From positions 491,914-555,913 of the forward strand of contig NZ_BNAU01000002.1 of assembly GCF_014653945.1 (NCBI RefSeq): DNA of 64,000 nucleotides, read 5' to 3'. Source of the DNA: Amycolatopsis deserti. Its GTDB lineage: Bacteria; Actinomycetota; Actinomycetes; Mycobacteriales; Pseudonocardiaceae. Position 1 is the stretch's first letter. Each line of letters starts with the position of its first letter. The position numbers and the translations under genes were made by a program. The notes beneath the pieces were generated by a model. The model was given only the letters and a program-made list of their open reading frames with translations, did no database searches and was not told where the DNA came from. Positions 50,634 to 58,586 of this stretch are shown piece by piece.

Positions 50634-50651
50634 TCGTACTGAGTCGTACGA
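50634..50651. promoter_or_regulatory. TetR operator 2: TCGTAC-N6-GTACGA
   Basis: Perfect 6-bp arms with a 6-nt spacer, 18 nt before the transporter ATG. Centre-to-centre distance to operator 1 is 38 bp. Confidence 0.66.
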
Positions 50652-50669
50652 GTTAACCCGGAGTTGATC

Positions 50670-52049
50670 ATGTCGGATTCCTTCGCGCCCGGCGGGCACC
50701 CGTTGCGCTGGCGCATCCTCGGCTTCCTCGGCGTCGCCCAGCTGATGCTGATCCTCGACGTCACCGTGGTGGCGATCGCGCTGCCGCACATCGAGACCGA
50801 CCTGGGCATGAGCCGCGAGGCGATGACCTGGGTGGTCAGCGCGTACACGCTGACCTTCGGCGGTCTGATGCTGCTCGGCGGCCGGCTCGCCGACCTCGCC
50901 GGCGCCAAGCGGATCGCGCTCGCCGGCCTGCTGATCTTCACGCTCGCCTCGCTCACGACCGGGCTCGCCGGGTCCTCCGGCGTCCTGCTGGGCGGCCGGA
51001 TCGCGCAGGGCGTCGGCGCCGCGCTGTTGTCGCCGTCGGCGTTGTCCCTGGTCGTGGCGCTGTTCGACGGCGACGAGCGGAACAAGGCGCTGGGTGTGTG
51101 GTCGGCGCTGGGTGGCGGGGGCGCGGCCCTCGGCGTGCTGCTGGGCGGCCTGCTCACCGCCGGCCCGGGCTGGCCGTGGGTGTTCTGGATCAACGTGCCG
51201 ATCGGGCTCGTCATCGTCGCCGCCCTGGCGCGGATGCTGCCGCGCGGCGCGGCCGCGGCCCCGGGCGCACGGCTGGACGTGCTGGGCGCGCTGCTGGTCA
51301 CCGCCTCGTCCGGGGCGCTGGTCTACGCCTTGATCAACGCCGGTGACCAGGGGTGGCTGACGGCGACCACCGGCTGGCTGGTGCTGGCGGCCGCGGTCGG
51401 TTACGTGCTGTTCGTGGCGTGGCAGCGGCGGACGCGGGCGCCGCTGATGGACGTCCGGCTGCTGGTCCGCCGTCCGGTGGCGACCGGCACGTTCCTCATC
51501 CTCATGGCGACGGCGCTGACGGTCGCGGTGTTCTTCCTCGGCACCTTCTACTTCCAGCAGGAGCGCGGGTTCGGCGCGCTGGTGACCGGGTTGCTGTTCC
51601 TGCCGGTCGCGCTGCTGACGATGGCCGCGGCCAACCTCACCGGCCGGGTCATCGGCCGCTTCGGCGCGCGCCCGCTGGCCGTGGCCGGGTTGCTGGTGGC
51701 CGCGCTCGGCCTGGCGATCCCCGCGCTGGTCATGAACGCCGCGGTCGTCGCGGTCAGCATCGCGGTCGCGGGCGCGGGCACCGGGGTGCTGTTCGTGGTG
51801 GCGTCGGCGACCGCGCTGGGGCAGGTCGAGCCGCACGAGGCCGGGATCGCGTCGGGCATCGTGAGCACGTTCCACGAGTTCGGCGCGTCGCTGGGAGCGG
51901 CGGTGGTGTCGAGCGTCGCGGCGGCGAGCCTGGTCGCGGAGACGCTCGACGGGTTCCGCGGCGGGTTCACCGTGTTCGCCGTGACCGCCGCGGTGGCCTC
52001 GTTCGCCGCCGGGGTGCTGTCCCCGGGACGGCAAGCCGCGCGGGTCTGA
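50670..52049 (+). CDS. DHA2-family MFS efflux transporter
   Basis: 459 aa with about 14 helices. LILDVTVVAIALPHIETDLG (helix 1), GGRLADLAGAKRIALAGLLI (motif A), GGRIAQGVGAALLSPSALSL and VFWINVPIGLVIVAALARML are typical of EmrB/LfrA-type exporters. ATG at 50670 is preferred to TTG 50664. Probably derepressed by a ligand of the divergent TetR protein. Confidence 0.88.
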   Translation: MSDSFAPGGHPLRWRILGFLGVAQLMLILDVTVVAIALPHIETDLGMSREAMTWVVSAYTLTFGGLMLLGGRLADLAGAKRIALAGLLIFTLASLTTGLAGSSGVLLGGRIAQGVGAALLSPSALSLVVALFDGDERNKALGVWSALGGGGAALGVLLGGLLTAGPGWPWVFWINVPIGLVIVAALARMLPRGAAAAPGARLDVLGALLVTASSGALVYALINAGDQGWLTATTGWLVLAAAVGYVLFVAWQRRTRAPLMDVRLLVRRPVATGTFLILMATALTVAVFFLGTFYFQQERGFGALVTGLLFLPVALLTMAAANLTGRVIGRFGARPLAVAGLLVAALGLAIPALVMNAAVVAVSIAVAGAGTGVLFVVASATALGQVEPHEAGIASGIVSTFHEFGASLGAAVVSSVAAASLVAETLDGFRGGFTVFAVTAAVASFAAGVLSPGRQAARV

Positions 52050-52063
52050 CGTTACATCGGGGC

Positions 52064-53134
52064 GTGTTCCGGCGATTACCGCACGTGGACGAGGATCTCG
52101 CACGCGACGCGCTGCGCCGCCGGGAGCGCGACCTGCGCAACCGGCGGCGGTCCCGGCGGGCGGCGCTCGCTCTCGTCGTGCTGGCCGTCGCCGGGGCCGG
52201 CTGGCAGCTGGCCCGCGCCGTGACGTCGTGGCAGGCGTTGCTGACCAGGTGGTGGCCCCTGGCAGCGGCCGTCGTGGCGCTCGTCGCGGCCGGGGTGCTG
52301 TGGTCGCGAACCCGGCAGCGCCCCGCCGCGGCGGACAACTGGTCCCGGATCGGCGGGATGGTCACCACGGTCACCGCGGTCGGCGCGCTGGTGTTCACCG
52401 CGATCTCGCTGGAGGCCACGCGCGACCAGATCGAGGTGGCGCGACAGGGCCAGATCACCGACCGGTACACCCGCGCCGTGGACCAGCTGGGCGCCGAGGG
52501 CGCCGAGAACCTGCACCGGCGGCTCGGCGGGATCTACGCGCTGGAGCGGATCGCGGTCGACTCGCCGCGGGACCAGGCGACGATGGTCGAGGTGCTGTCC
52601 GCGTTCCTGCGCTCCACCAGCCCGCGCACCGAGGGCAGGCCGTGCCCGCCGACGCCGGCGGACGTGGCGGCCGCCTTCGCGGTGCTGACCCGCCGTGACG
52701 TCGCCCGGGATCCCGAGCCGATGGTCGTCGACCTGCGCCAGCTGTGCCTGCGCGAGGTGCGGGCGGTGGACGGCGACCTGAGCGGGATGTCGCTGATCGG
52801 CTCCGACCTCAGCAGCGCCAACCTGAGCGGCGCGCGGCTGGGGCTGACCGGGCTGTCCGGCGCCACGCTCGCCGGCGCGTCGCTGTACCGCGCGGACCTG
52901 ACGGCCGGGTTCGTGTTCGCCGAGCACGCCGACTTCACCGGCGCCCGGTTCGACAGCGCCAAGCTGGGCGGCGCCGACTTCTCCGGCTCCACCTTCACCG
53001 GCGCCGACTTCGAGTACGCCGACCTCGGACACGCCGACTTCTCCGGAGCCGATCTCAGCGGTGCCGAGCACACCGCCGGGACCAAGGTCGGCGGGGCGGT
53101 GAAGGACCCGGCCACGCGCAACGCGTGGTGGTGA
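52064..53134 (+). CDS. Membrane protein with C-terminal pentapeptide repeats
   Basis: 356 aa from GTG 52064 (GTG 52085 also possible). Basic N-terminus (RRRERDLRNRRRSRRAALAL), helices AALALVVLAVAGAGWQLARA and WWPLAAAVVALVAAGVLW and a third GGMVTTVTAVGALVFTAISL. A cytoplasmic region with ITDRYTRAVDQLGAEG and HRRLGGIYALERIAVDSPRD follows. About 16 A(D/N)LxG-type pentapeptides (SDLSSANLSGARLGLTGLSG, ADFSGSTFTGADFEYADLGH) fold as a right-handed beta-helix. Such proteins occur widely in actinomycetes; function unknown. Confidence 0.83.
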   Translation: MFRRLPHVDEDLARDALRRRERDLRNRRRSRRAALALVVLAVAGAGWQLARAVTSWQALLTRWWPLAAAVVALVAAGVLWSRTRQRPAAADNWSRIGGMVTTVTAVGALVFTAISLEATRDQIEVARQGQITDRYTRAVDQLGAEGAENLHRRLGGIYALERIAVDSPRDQATMVEVLSAFLRSTSPRTEGRPCPPTPADVAAAFAVLTRRDVARDPEPMVVDLRQLCLREVRAVDGDLSGMSLIGSDLSSANLSGARLGLTGLSGATLAGASLYRADLTAGFVFAEHADFTGARFDSAKLGGADFSGSTFTGADFEYADLGHADFSGADLSGAEHTAGTKVGGAVKDPATRNAWW

Positions 53135-53201
53135 CGTGTCGATCCGGCCGGCCGCCGTTCGTGTAACCGGTGAACAGGTTCCCTCGACCGTGAGGAGCGG
53201 C

Positions 53202-54062
53202 ATGATGTGCGAGGTTCTGCTGACCGGGTTGAAGATCGGCGAGTCGGCCCGCTGGCACGAGGGCCGGCTCTGGCTGGCGAACTGGGGGACGGGGCAGGTG
53301 CTGGCGGTCGGTCTGGACGGCACCGCCGAGGTGATGGCCACCGTGCCGACGACTCTGCCATTCTCGATCGACTGGCTGCCAGACGGGCGGCTGCTGGTGG
53401 TCGCCGGGCCGGAGGGCCGCCTGCTGCGGCAGGAGGCGGACGGCTCGCTGACCGACCACGCCGACCTGAGCCGGCTGGGCGCCGGCCTCAACGAGATCGT
53501 GGTGACCGGCCGGGGCGACATCTACGTTAACGGGGGCACCGATTTCCACCCGGGCGCGGGGGAAGCGCCCGGGTTCGTCGCGCTGGTCCGGCCGGACGGG
53601 ACGGTGCGGCGGGTCGCGGACGGGCTGGCGTTCCCCAACGGCATGGCGGTGACCCCCGACGACGCGACGCTGATCGTGTCGGAGTCGTTCGCCGGCACGC
53701 TCACCGCGTTGGACATCCGCCCCGACGGCACCCTGGGCGGGCGGCGGGTCTGGGCCCCGCTGCCGGGCGACGGCATCGTCCTCGACGCCGACGGGGCCGT
53801 CTGGACACCGGGCTGGACCGAGGAGGGACCGGCGTGCCTGCGGGTCGCCGAGGGCGGCGAGGTCCTCGGCACCGTCCCGCTGGACCGGGCCGGATTCGCG
53901 TGCACGCTGGGCGGCGAGGACGGCCGGACGTTGTTCGTCCTCGCCGCCGACTGGCGGATGGCCGACGGGTTCGAGGACAATCTGGAGCGCCTGCTGACCG
54001 GGCCGGAGACGGGTCAGGTGTGCACGGCGCGCGCGCCCGCCGCCCACGCCGGCCACCCGTGA
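53202..54062 (+). CDS. SMP-30/gluconolactonase-family protein
   Basis: 286 aa six-bladed propeller. GLKIGESARWHEGRLWLANW (metal Glu of SMP-30), LNEIVVTGRGDIYVNGGT (Asn ligand), GLAFPNGMAVTPDDATLIVS (Asn) and DGIVLDADGAVW (Asp) give the full metal set. Likely a lactonase or gluconolactonase-like hydrolase. The ATG follows TGAGGAG. Possibly co-transcribed with the OsmC gene 40 nt downstream. Confidence 0.87.
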   Translation: MMCEVLLTGLKIGESARWHEGRLWLANWGTGQVLAVGLDGTAEVMATVPTTLPFSIDWLPDGRLLVVAGPEGRLLRQEADGSLTDHADLSRLGAGLNEIVVTGRGDIYVNGGTDFHPGAGEAPGFVALVRPDGTVRRVADGLAFPNGMAVTPDDATLIVSESFAGTLTALDIRPDGTLGGRRVWAPLPGDGIVLDADGAVWTPGWTEEGPACLRVAEGGEVLGTVPLDRAGFACTLGGEDGRTLFVLAADWRMADGFEDNLERLLTGPETGQVCTARAPAAHAGHP

Positions 54063-54102
54063 CCGGTCCGGGTACTCGGCGCACGACCGGAGGAGGTCCG
54101 CC

Positions 54103-54537
54103 ATGACCGACCGTCAAGCCACCACCACCTGGACCGGCGACCTGCCGAGCGGGTCCGGGGAGACCAGTTTGGACACCTCGGAGCTGACCACGTTCGCGGT
54201 CTCGTGGCCCGCCCGCGCCGAGGAGTCCGGCGGCAAGACCAGTCCCGAGGAGCTGATCGCGGCCGCGCACTCCTCGTGCTACTGCATGCAGCTGTCCGGG
54301 CTGCTCGGCCGCGCCGGCACCCCGCCGGAGAAGATCCGCGCCACGGCCACGGTGTCGTTCGGCCCCAAGTCCGGTGGCGGGTACGAGATCAAGGGCATCG
54401 CGCTCGCGGTCCGCGCGACGGTGCCGGGTGCGAGCCCGGACGACTTCCGCAAGATCGCCGAGGACGCCAAGGAGACGTGCCCGGTCTCGGCCGCGCTGGC
54501 AGGCACCACGATCACCCTCGACGCCGCCCTCGAGTGA
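54103..54537 (+). CDS. OsmC/Ohr-family peroxiredoxin
   Basis: 144 aa. WTGDLPSGSGETSLD, then TSPEELIAAAHSSCYCMQLS with the first redox Cys, and DAKETCPVSAALAGTTIT with the second. OsmC-type enzymes reduce organic hydroperoxides with a Cys pair. The extra Cys two residues after the first (CYC) is unusual. AGGAGG ribosome site. Confidence 0.9.
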   Translation: MTDRQATTTWTGDLPSGSGETSLDTSELTTFAVSWPARAEESGGKTSPEELIAAAHSSCYCMQLSGLLGRAGTPPEKIRATATVSFGPKSGGGYEIKGIALAVRATVPGASPDDFRKIAEDAKETCPVSAALAGTTITLDAALE

Positions 54538-54628
54538 CGGCGGGCGGTTCACGTTCTGAAAATTCCGTGCTGTGACCCGGTTCGCGAACGATCGAGGCGC
54601 GTCCCGGGCCGCTGCTAGCTTCGCGCAC

Positions 54629-55621
54629 GTGACGACGATGACGGCGGTGGTGCACGGGAACGCGGCGGGGCTCACGGGTGTGCGGGTGACGGAGGTTCCG
54701 TCGCCGCGACCCGGGCCGGGCGAGGTCGTGGTCGCGCTCCGCGCGGCCGGTCTCAACCACCGCGACCTGTTCCTCGTCGGCGCCCGCGGCCCGGGTGACG
54801 CGCCGGTCGTGCTGGGGTCGGACGGTGCCGGCGTGGTGGTCGCGGCGGGGCCCGGGGCCGCGGTCGAGCCCGGCACCGAGGTCGTGGTCAACCCGTCGCT
54901 GGACTGGGACGAGCCCGGCGGCGTGCCGGAGGTGCCCGCCATCCTCGGGGTGCCCACCGACGGCACGTTCGCCGAGTACGTCGTGGTGCCGGCGAAGAAC
55001 GTGGCGCCCAAACCGGCGCACCTCGGCTGGTCCGAGGCGGCCGCCCTCCCGCTGGCCGCGCTGACGGCGTACCGCGCGCTCTTCACCCGCGGCGGGCTCC
55101 GCGCGGGTGACCACGTGCTGCTGCCGGGGATCGGCAGCGGGGTGGCCACCTTCGCCCTGGCGATGGCCAAGGCGGCCGGCGCCACCGTCAGCGTGACCTC
55201 GCGCAGTCCCGAGAAGTGCCGCCGGGCGCGGGAACTGGGCGCCGATCGCGCGGTCGGCAGCGGGGAGGACTGGCGCACCGCGTTGGCGGAGCCAGTGGAC
55301 CTGGTCGTCGACAGCGTCGGCTCGGCGACGTTCGGCCAGTGCCTGTCGGTGCTGCGCCCTGGCGGACGTCTGGTGTCCCTGGGCGCCACGACGGGCGCGG
55401 AGGTCAGCCTGTCGCTGCGTGAGATGTTCTTCCGGCAGATCAGCGTGCTGGGCACGTCGATGGGCAGCGCGCGGGAGTTCTCGCAGATGCTCGCCCTGGT
55501 GGCCGAGCACGAGATCCGGCCGGTGGTCCACCGCACCTACTCGCTGGACGACGGCCCGCGCGCCCTGGCCGACCTGGCGGCGGGCGACCAGTTCGGCAAG
55601 CTGGTGCTGACCGTGGACTGA
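54629..55621 (+). CDS. Zinc-binding dehydrogenase/quinone oxidoreductase family protein
   Basis: 330 aa MDR protein. LRAAGLNHRDLFLVGARGPG, VLGSDGAGVVVAAGPGAAVE, LPLAALTAYRALFTRGGLRA and HVLLPGIGSGVATFALAMAK (NADPH motif). The structural-zinc Cys cluster is absent, so zinc-free quinone-oxidoreductase chemistry is likely. GTG at 54629 lies 7 nt after a TAGCTT -10 (54616-54621), pointing to a leaderless mRNA; ATG 54638 is the alternative. Confidence 0.87.
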   Translation: MTTMTAVVHGNAAGLTGVRVTEVPSPRPGPGEVVVALRAAGLNHRDLFLVGARGPGDAPVVLGSDGAGVVVAAGPGAAVEPGTEVVVNPSLDWDEPGGVPEVPAILGVPTDGTFAEYVVVPAKNVAPKPAHLGWSEAAALPLAALTAYRALFTRGGLRAGDHVLLPGIGSGVATFALAMAKAAGATVSVTSRSPEKCRRARELGADRAVGSGEDWRTALAEPVDLVVDSVGSATFGQCLSVLRPGGRLVSLGATTGAEVSLSLREMFFRQISVLGTSMGSAREFSQMLALVAEHEIRPVVHRTYSLDDGPRALADLAAGDQFGKLVLTVD

Positions 55622-55674
55622 GCCGGGTGGCGACACTCCCTATCATTCCCCATCCTCCTGTGTATGGTCCCGCT

Positions 55675-56100
55675 GTGGAAGAAAAGCTGTACTCCGTCGA
55701 CCAGGTCGCCTCGATGCTCGGCCTGCACGTCCGGACCGTACGCGGGTACGTCCGCGAGGGGCGGCTCAAGGCGGTCCGGATCGGCAAGCAGTACCGCATC
55801 GCGCAGAAGGACCTGGAGGCCTTCACCGGCCGCGCCGCGAGCGCCCCGCCGCGCGGATCGGGGACGCGGCACGTGGACGTGTCGAGCATCGTGGAGATCG
55901 ACGAGATAAGCCCCGAGACGGCGAGCCGCCTGGCGACGCTGCTGATGGCGGCCACGGCCAACCGCAGCTCCGAGGACCAGCCGCTGCGCCTGGAAACCGC
56001 CTACGACGAGGAGCGGGCGCGGATGAAGGTCATCGTGCTGGGCGGGCTGAGCGACACGGCCGGGATCATGGAGAACATCGAGGCGATCCTGGCCGGCTGA
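55675..56100 (+). CDS. Excisionase-family (MerR-like) helix-turn-helix protein
   Basis: 141 aa. EKLYSVDQVASMLGLHVRTV, GYVREGRLKAVRIGKQYRIA, QKDLEAFTG form a standard HTH_17 DNA-binding domain at residues 3-50. The C-terminal region (EISPETASRLATLLMAATAN, LETAYDEERARMKVIVLGGL) may bind a ligand or dimerise. GTG 55675 is 6 nt after a TATGGT -10 (55663-55668). A longer start (GTG 55627) would include this promoter. No integrase is nearby, so it is not part of a visible prophage. Confidence 0.83.
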   Translation: MEEKLYSVDQVASMLGLHVRTVRGYVREGRLKAVRIGKQYRIAQKDLEAFTGRAASAPPRGSGTRHVDVSSIVEIDEISPETASRLATLLMAATANRSSEDQPLRLETAYDEERARMKVIVLGGLSDTAGIMENIEAILAG

Positions 56101-56111
56101 CCGCGCGTACC

Positions 56112-56492
56112 TCAGAACGGCTGGAAACCGAAGCGGCCGAGCGCGACGAACGCCGCGATCGCGAGGTAGATCAGGTTCAGCACGGCGAACCGGGCGCCGC
56201 CGTCGTAGCGGAGGTGCGTGATCATCGCGCCGATCATCAGCGCGATCCAGCACACCGCGGTCACCGGCACCAGCACCGGCGCGATCCCGGTCAGCGCGGG
56301 CAGGATCAGCCCGATCGCCGCGAGGATCTCGAGCACGCCGAGCGTCCGCACCAGCCCTTCGGGGGCGTCACCGGTCCACTCGCCGCCGTGCGCCGCGGCC
56401 AGCTTCCGCACCGGCAGGAACGACTTGGTGAAGCCCCCGGTGAGGGCGACGGCGGCGAGCACCCCGGCGGCGATCCACAGGGCGACGTTCAT
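56112..56492 (-). CDS. DoxX-family membrane protein
   Basis: 126 aa with four helices (ALWIAAGVLAAVALTGGFTK, GVLEILAAIGLILPAL, AVCWIALMIGAMITHLRYDG, LIYLAIAAFVALGRFGF). EILAAIGLILP and the IGAMITHL motif are DoxX features. ATG 56492 follows AAGGAG. DoxX-like proteins take part in redox homeostasis at the membrane in mycobacteria; the exact role is unknown. Confidence 0.85.
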   Translation of the reverse strand: MNVALWIAAGVLAAVALTGGFTKSFLPVRKLAAAHGGEWTGDAPEGLVRTLGVLEILAAIGLILPALTGIAPVLVPVTAVCWIALMIGAMITHLRYDGGARFAVLNLIYLAIAAFVALGRFGFQPF

Positions 56493-56584
56493 GGGAGTTC
56501 TCCTTCGTAGTCCGAGTTCGCCCACCAGACACCGCGACCGCGCCCGGTGTGACACGACGCCCGGTGCGATGTTCCAATCACTTC

Positions 56585-56794
56585 ATGTCGGAGAACCGCA
56601 GGGCATTGCGCGCCGCGCTGGGGTGGACGGCGCTGCTAGTGCTCCAGGTGTTGCTGGGCCTCGCCTGGGGCGGCGAGCTGGGCTGGGGCCGGCTGGTCTG
56701 GCCCGCGCTCTTCGCGCCGCTCGCGCTGTTCTGGTGGGTCCGCTGGGTGCGCTGCCGCCGGCTGGTCGCGGTAGAACTGAGCCGTGGCACCTGA
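56585..56794 (+). CDS. Small two-helix membrane protein
   Basis: 69 aa. MSENRRALRAALGW, then helices TALLVLQVLLGLAWGGE and LVWPALFAPLALFWWVRWV, ending in a basic RCRRLVAVELSRGT. The stop overlaps the start of the flavin reductase gene by 11 nt, so the two may be coupled. No family recognised. Confidence 0.6.
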   Translation: MSENRRALRAALGWTALLVLQVLLGLAWGGELGWGRLVWPALFAPLALFWWVRWVRCRRLVAVELSRGT

Positions 56795-57272
56795 AGGATT
56801 CGAGACCGTCGTCGGGGCGCTGGATTACCCCATGTTCGTCGTGACGACCACCGACGGGCGGCGGCGCGCCGGCTGCCTCGTCGGGTTCGCCGCGCAGTGC
56901 AGCATCGACCCGCCGCGGTTCATGGTGTGGCTGTCGAAGAACAACCACACCTTCGAAGTCGCCGCCCGGGCCGCCACGCTCGTCGTGCACCGGCTCGACG
57001 CCTCGGCCCGCGAGCTGGCCGAGCTGTTCGGCAGCCACACCGGGTTCGACACCGACAAGTTCACCCGCTGCGCGTGGCATCCCGGCCCGGGCGGCGTCCC
57101 GGTGCTCGACGACTGCGCCGGCTGGTTCGCGGGCGAGATCCTGTCCCGGCACGACACCGGCGACCACGTCGGCCTGCTGCTGCGCCCGGTCGACGGCACC
57201 ACCGCCGCCGGCCTCGGCCCCCAGCTGGGGTTCCAGTCGGTGCGCGACCTCTCCCCGGGAAACGAGGCCTAG
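56784..57272 (+). CDS. Flavin reductase family protein
   Basis: 162 aa FMN-binding split barrel. FETVVGALDYPMFVVTTTDG, RRAGCLVGFAAQCSIDPPRF, MVWLSKNNHTFEVAARA and FAGEILSRHDTGDHVGLLL match the NADH:flavin reductase (HpaC-like) family. The GTG start overlaps the small membrane protein's stop. Likely supplies reduced flavin or acts as a flavin-dependent reductase; no monooxygenase is nearby. Confidence 0.85.
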   Translation: MAPEGFETVVGALDYPMFVVTTTDGRRRAGCLVGFAAQCSIDPPRFMVWLSKNNHTFEVAARAATLVVHRLDASARELAELFGSHTGFDTDKFTRCAWHPGPGGVPVLDDCAGWFAGEILSRHDTGDHVGLLLRPVDGTTAAGLGPQLGFQSVRDLSPGNEA

Positions 57273-57341
57273 AAACCTGTCGAAACGCGGTGCGGCCGTC
57301 CGACGTGATGGTGAGACACACCCGAGCGGAAGGACGGTTCG

Positions 57342-57908
57342 ATGGCAACGACCCGGCTCTACATGTCCATGTCGCTGGACGGCTACATCGCCGGCCCCGA
57401 CGACCGTCCCGGCCAGGAGCTGGGGCGCGGCGGCGGGCGGTTGTTCAACTGGCTGGACCACCGCCACTCCCCCGGCCCGGACGGCCAGGTGTTCGGCGAG
57501 GCGATGGCCACCCGCGCCGTGATCGCCGGGCGGCGCACGTTCGAGCTCGCCGGGCGCTGGCAGGGCGACCACCACGACGGCGTGCCGATCCACGTCCTGA
57601 CCCACCACGTCGATCCCGGCGACGAGCCGCCGGGCAGCGCCCGGTTCTACACCGACGTGGCCGCCTGCGCCGACGACGCCCGGGCCGCCGCGGGCGATCA
57701 CGCGATCCTGGTGCACGGCGCGGGCGCGGCGCAGGCGCTGCTCGCCGCGGGGCAGCTCGACGAGCTGGAGATCCACCTCGTCCCGGTCCTGCTCGGCGCG
57801 GGCCGCCGCCTGTTCGGCTCGCGCGAGGACGCCCCGGTCGAGCTCGAACAGATCCGGCGGCTGGACGGCCACGGCGTGACGCACCTGCGGTACCGGGTCG
57901 TCGGGTAG
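57342..57908 (+). CDS. Dihydrofolate reductase (RibD C-terminal) family protein
   Basis: 188 aa. RLYMSMSLDGYIAGPDDRPG, TRAVIAGRRTFELAGRWQGD, PIHVLTHHVDPGDEP, HAILVHGAGAAQALLAAGQL and EIHLVPVLLGAGRRLFGS match the family. Probably an NADPH-dependent reductase of unknown substrate. GGAAGGACGG ribosome site. Same family as 43524-44099, but clearly diverged. Confidence 0.88.
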   Translation: MATTRLYMSMSLDGYIAGPDDRPGQELGRGGGRLFNWLDHRHSPGPDGQVFGEAMATRAVIAGRRTFELAGRWQGDHHDGVPIHVLTHHVDPGDEPPGSARFYTDVAACADDARAAAGDHAILVHGAGAAQALLAAGQLDELEIHLVPVLLGAGRRLFGSREDAPVELEQIRRLDGHGVTHLRYRVVG

Positions 57909-57983
57909 CGCCCGGCCAGCGGGAACCGGCCGGTATTCTGCCCGCCCCGATCACGGGTCTCGGCGATCGGGGCGGGGTCGTGT

Positions 57984-58116
57984 TAATCTTGCGCCGTGCA
58001 GCGCCTGACGTCCCAGCGACTCGTAACCCGGCGCGCCGGCTGAACCCAGGTCGCCGGCGCGCAGTTCGGCGATCGCTTCTCTTCTTCGGGACCTGGCCCG
58101 GATCCATCCGGTTTTT
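57984..58116 (+). promoter_or_regulatory. Putative transcription attenuator upstream of the ACT-domain gene
   Basis: In order: -10 TAATCT (57984-57989); a 15-codon leader ORF starting 6 nt later; a perfect 10-bp hairpin (58031-58040 with 58053-58062) overlapping the ORF's last codons; a terminator-like CCGGA-N4-TCCGG stem followed by TTTTT (58098-58116). The loop of the first hairpin (CCAGGTC, 58046-58052) is complementary to GACCTGG (58090-58096) just before the terminator, giving a possible alternative fold. Ribosome progress on the leader peptide could select between folds. Confidence 0.58.
57996..58043 (+). CDS. Leader peptide (15 aa), leaderless uORF
   Basis: GTG-started ORF encoding MQRLTSQRLVTRRAG, 4 Arg of 15 residues and a Leu-Val-Thr stretch. 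It starts 6 nt after a -10 box and ends inside the first attenuator hairpin. Its codons include CGA and GTA, likely rare at this GC content, which could make it sensitive to Arg or Val supply (inference). Confidence 0.5.
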   Translation: MQRLTSQRLVTRRAG

Positions 58117-58137
58117 CGATGTTCCTGGAGATCCGCC

Positions 58138-58416
58138 ATGTCCGTCAGCACGTTCGACACCCCGGCCCCCCGTTCGGCTCTGCTCGTCCGGCGCCGGATC
58201 GCCACGTACTTCACCGGCGGGGCCACGCAGGTCCCCGCCCTGATCGGCGCGTTGTCCCAGCAGGGCCGCCCGGTGCACGAACTGTCGGTCGACATCCGCG
58301 AGGGCGTCCGGGAGAGCAGCATGGTCTGCGCGGTCCTGCTGCCGGGCGAGGAGATCGACCACCTGCTGGCCCGCCTGCGCGAGCTGCCGGCGGTGGTTTC
58401 AGCCGAGCTGGCGTGA
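58138..58416 (+). CDS. Stand-alone ACT-like domain protein (IlvN/IlvM-like)
   Basis: 92 aa. The segments TQVPALIGALSQQGRPVHEL, SVDIREGVRESSMVCAVLLP and GEEIDHLLARLRELPAVVSA give the beta-alpha-beta-beta-alpha-beta pattern of an ACT domain, similar in size and order to small regulatory subunits of acetolactate synthase. No catalytic subunit is adjacent. It is preceded by a leader-peptide attenuator, which suggests amino-acid-responsive expression. Function otherwise unknown. Confidence 0.6.
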   Translation: MSVSTFDTPAPRSALLVRRRIATYFTGGATQVPALIGALSQQGRPVHELSVDIREGVRESSMVCAVLLPGEEIDHLLARLRELPAVVSAELA

Positions 58417-58460
58417 GCCGGGCCACGCACCGAACACCGGAAATCCCCCAGGGCGGTTCG

Positions 58461-58586
58461 CCTAGGTGTATTCGGCCAGGACGTTGGTGGTGGGGAGAGC
58501 CTCTGGTCGGGGTGTGGCCACAACGCAGTCGGCGGCCCCCACCCATCAGCCGCCTGCCACCAACCTGATGGCCAAGTCCACCTAGG
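58461..58586. other. 126-nt symmetric inverted-repeat element
   Basis: Outer arms CCTAGGTG/CACCTAGG (58461-58468, 58579-58586), 5-nt spacers on each side, second arms GGCCA/TGGCC (58474-58478, 58569-58573), 4-nt spacers on each side, third arms GTTGGTGG/CCACCAAC (58483-58490, 58557-58564). The interior has further complementarity (TGTGGCCACA, GGCGG/CCGCC). It lies between the ACT-domain gene and the Lrp gene and includes the Lrp stop codon. It could be a structured RNA, a MITE-like element or a long terminator; no transposase is present. Confidence 0.62.

Noticed and set aside
49590..52103. 837-codon minus-strand open frame over the TetR, MFS and PPOX genes
   Set aside because: Only the C-terminal PPOX part is real; the rest is antisense or out-of-frame to strongly supported genes.
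55675..56100. Excisionase-like gene as a sign of an integrated element
   Set aside because: No integrase, attachment-site repeats, tRNA or phage/plasmid genes nearby; HTH_17 proteins are common chromosomal regulators.
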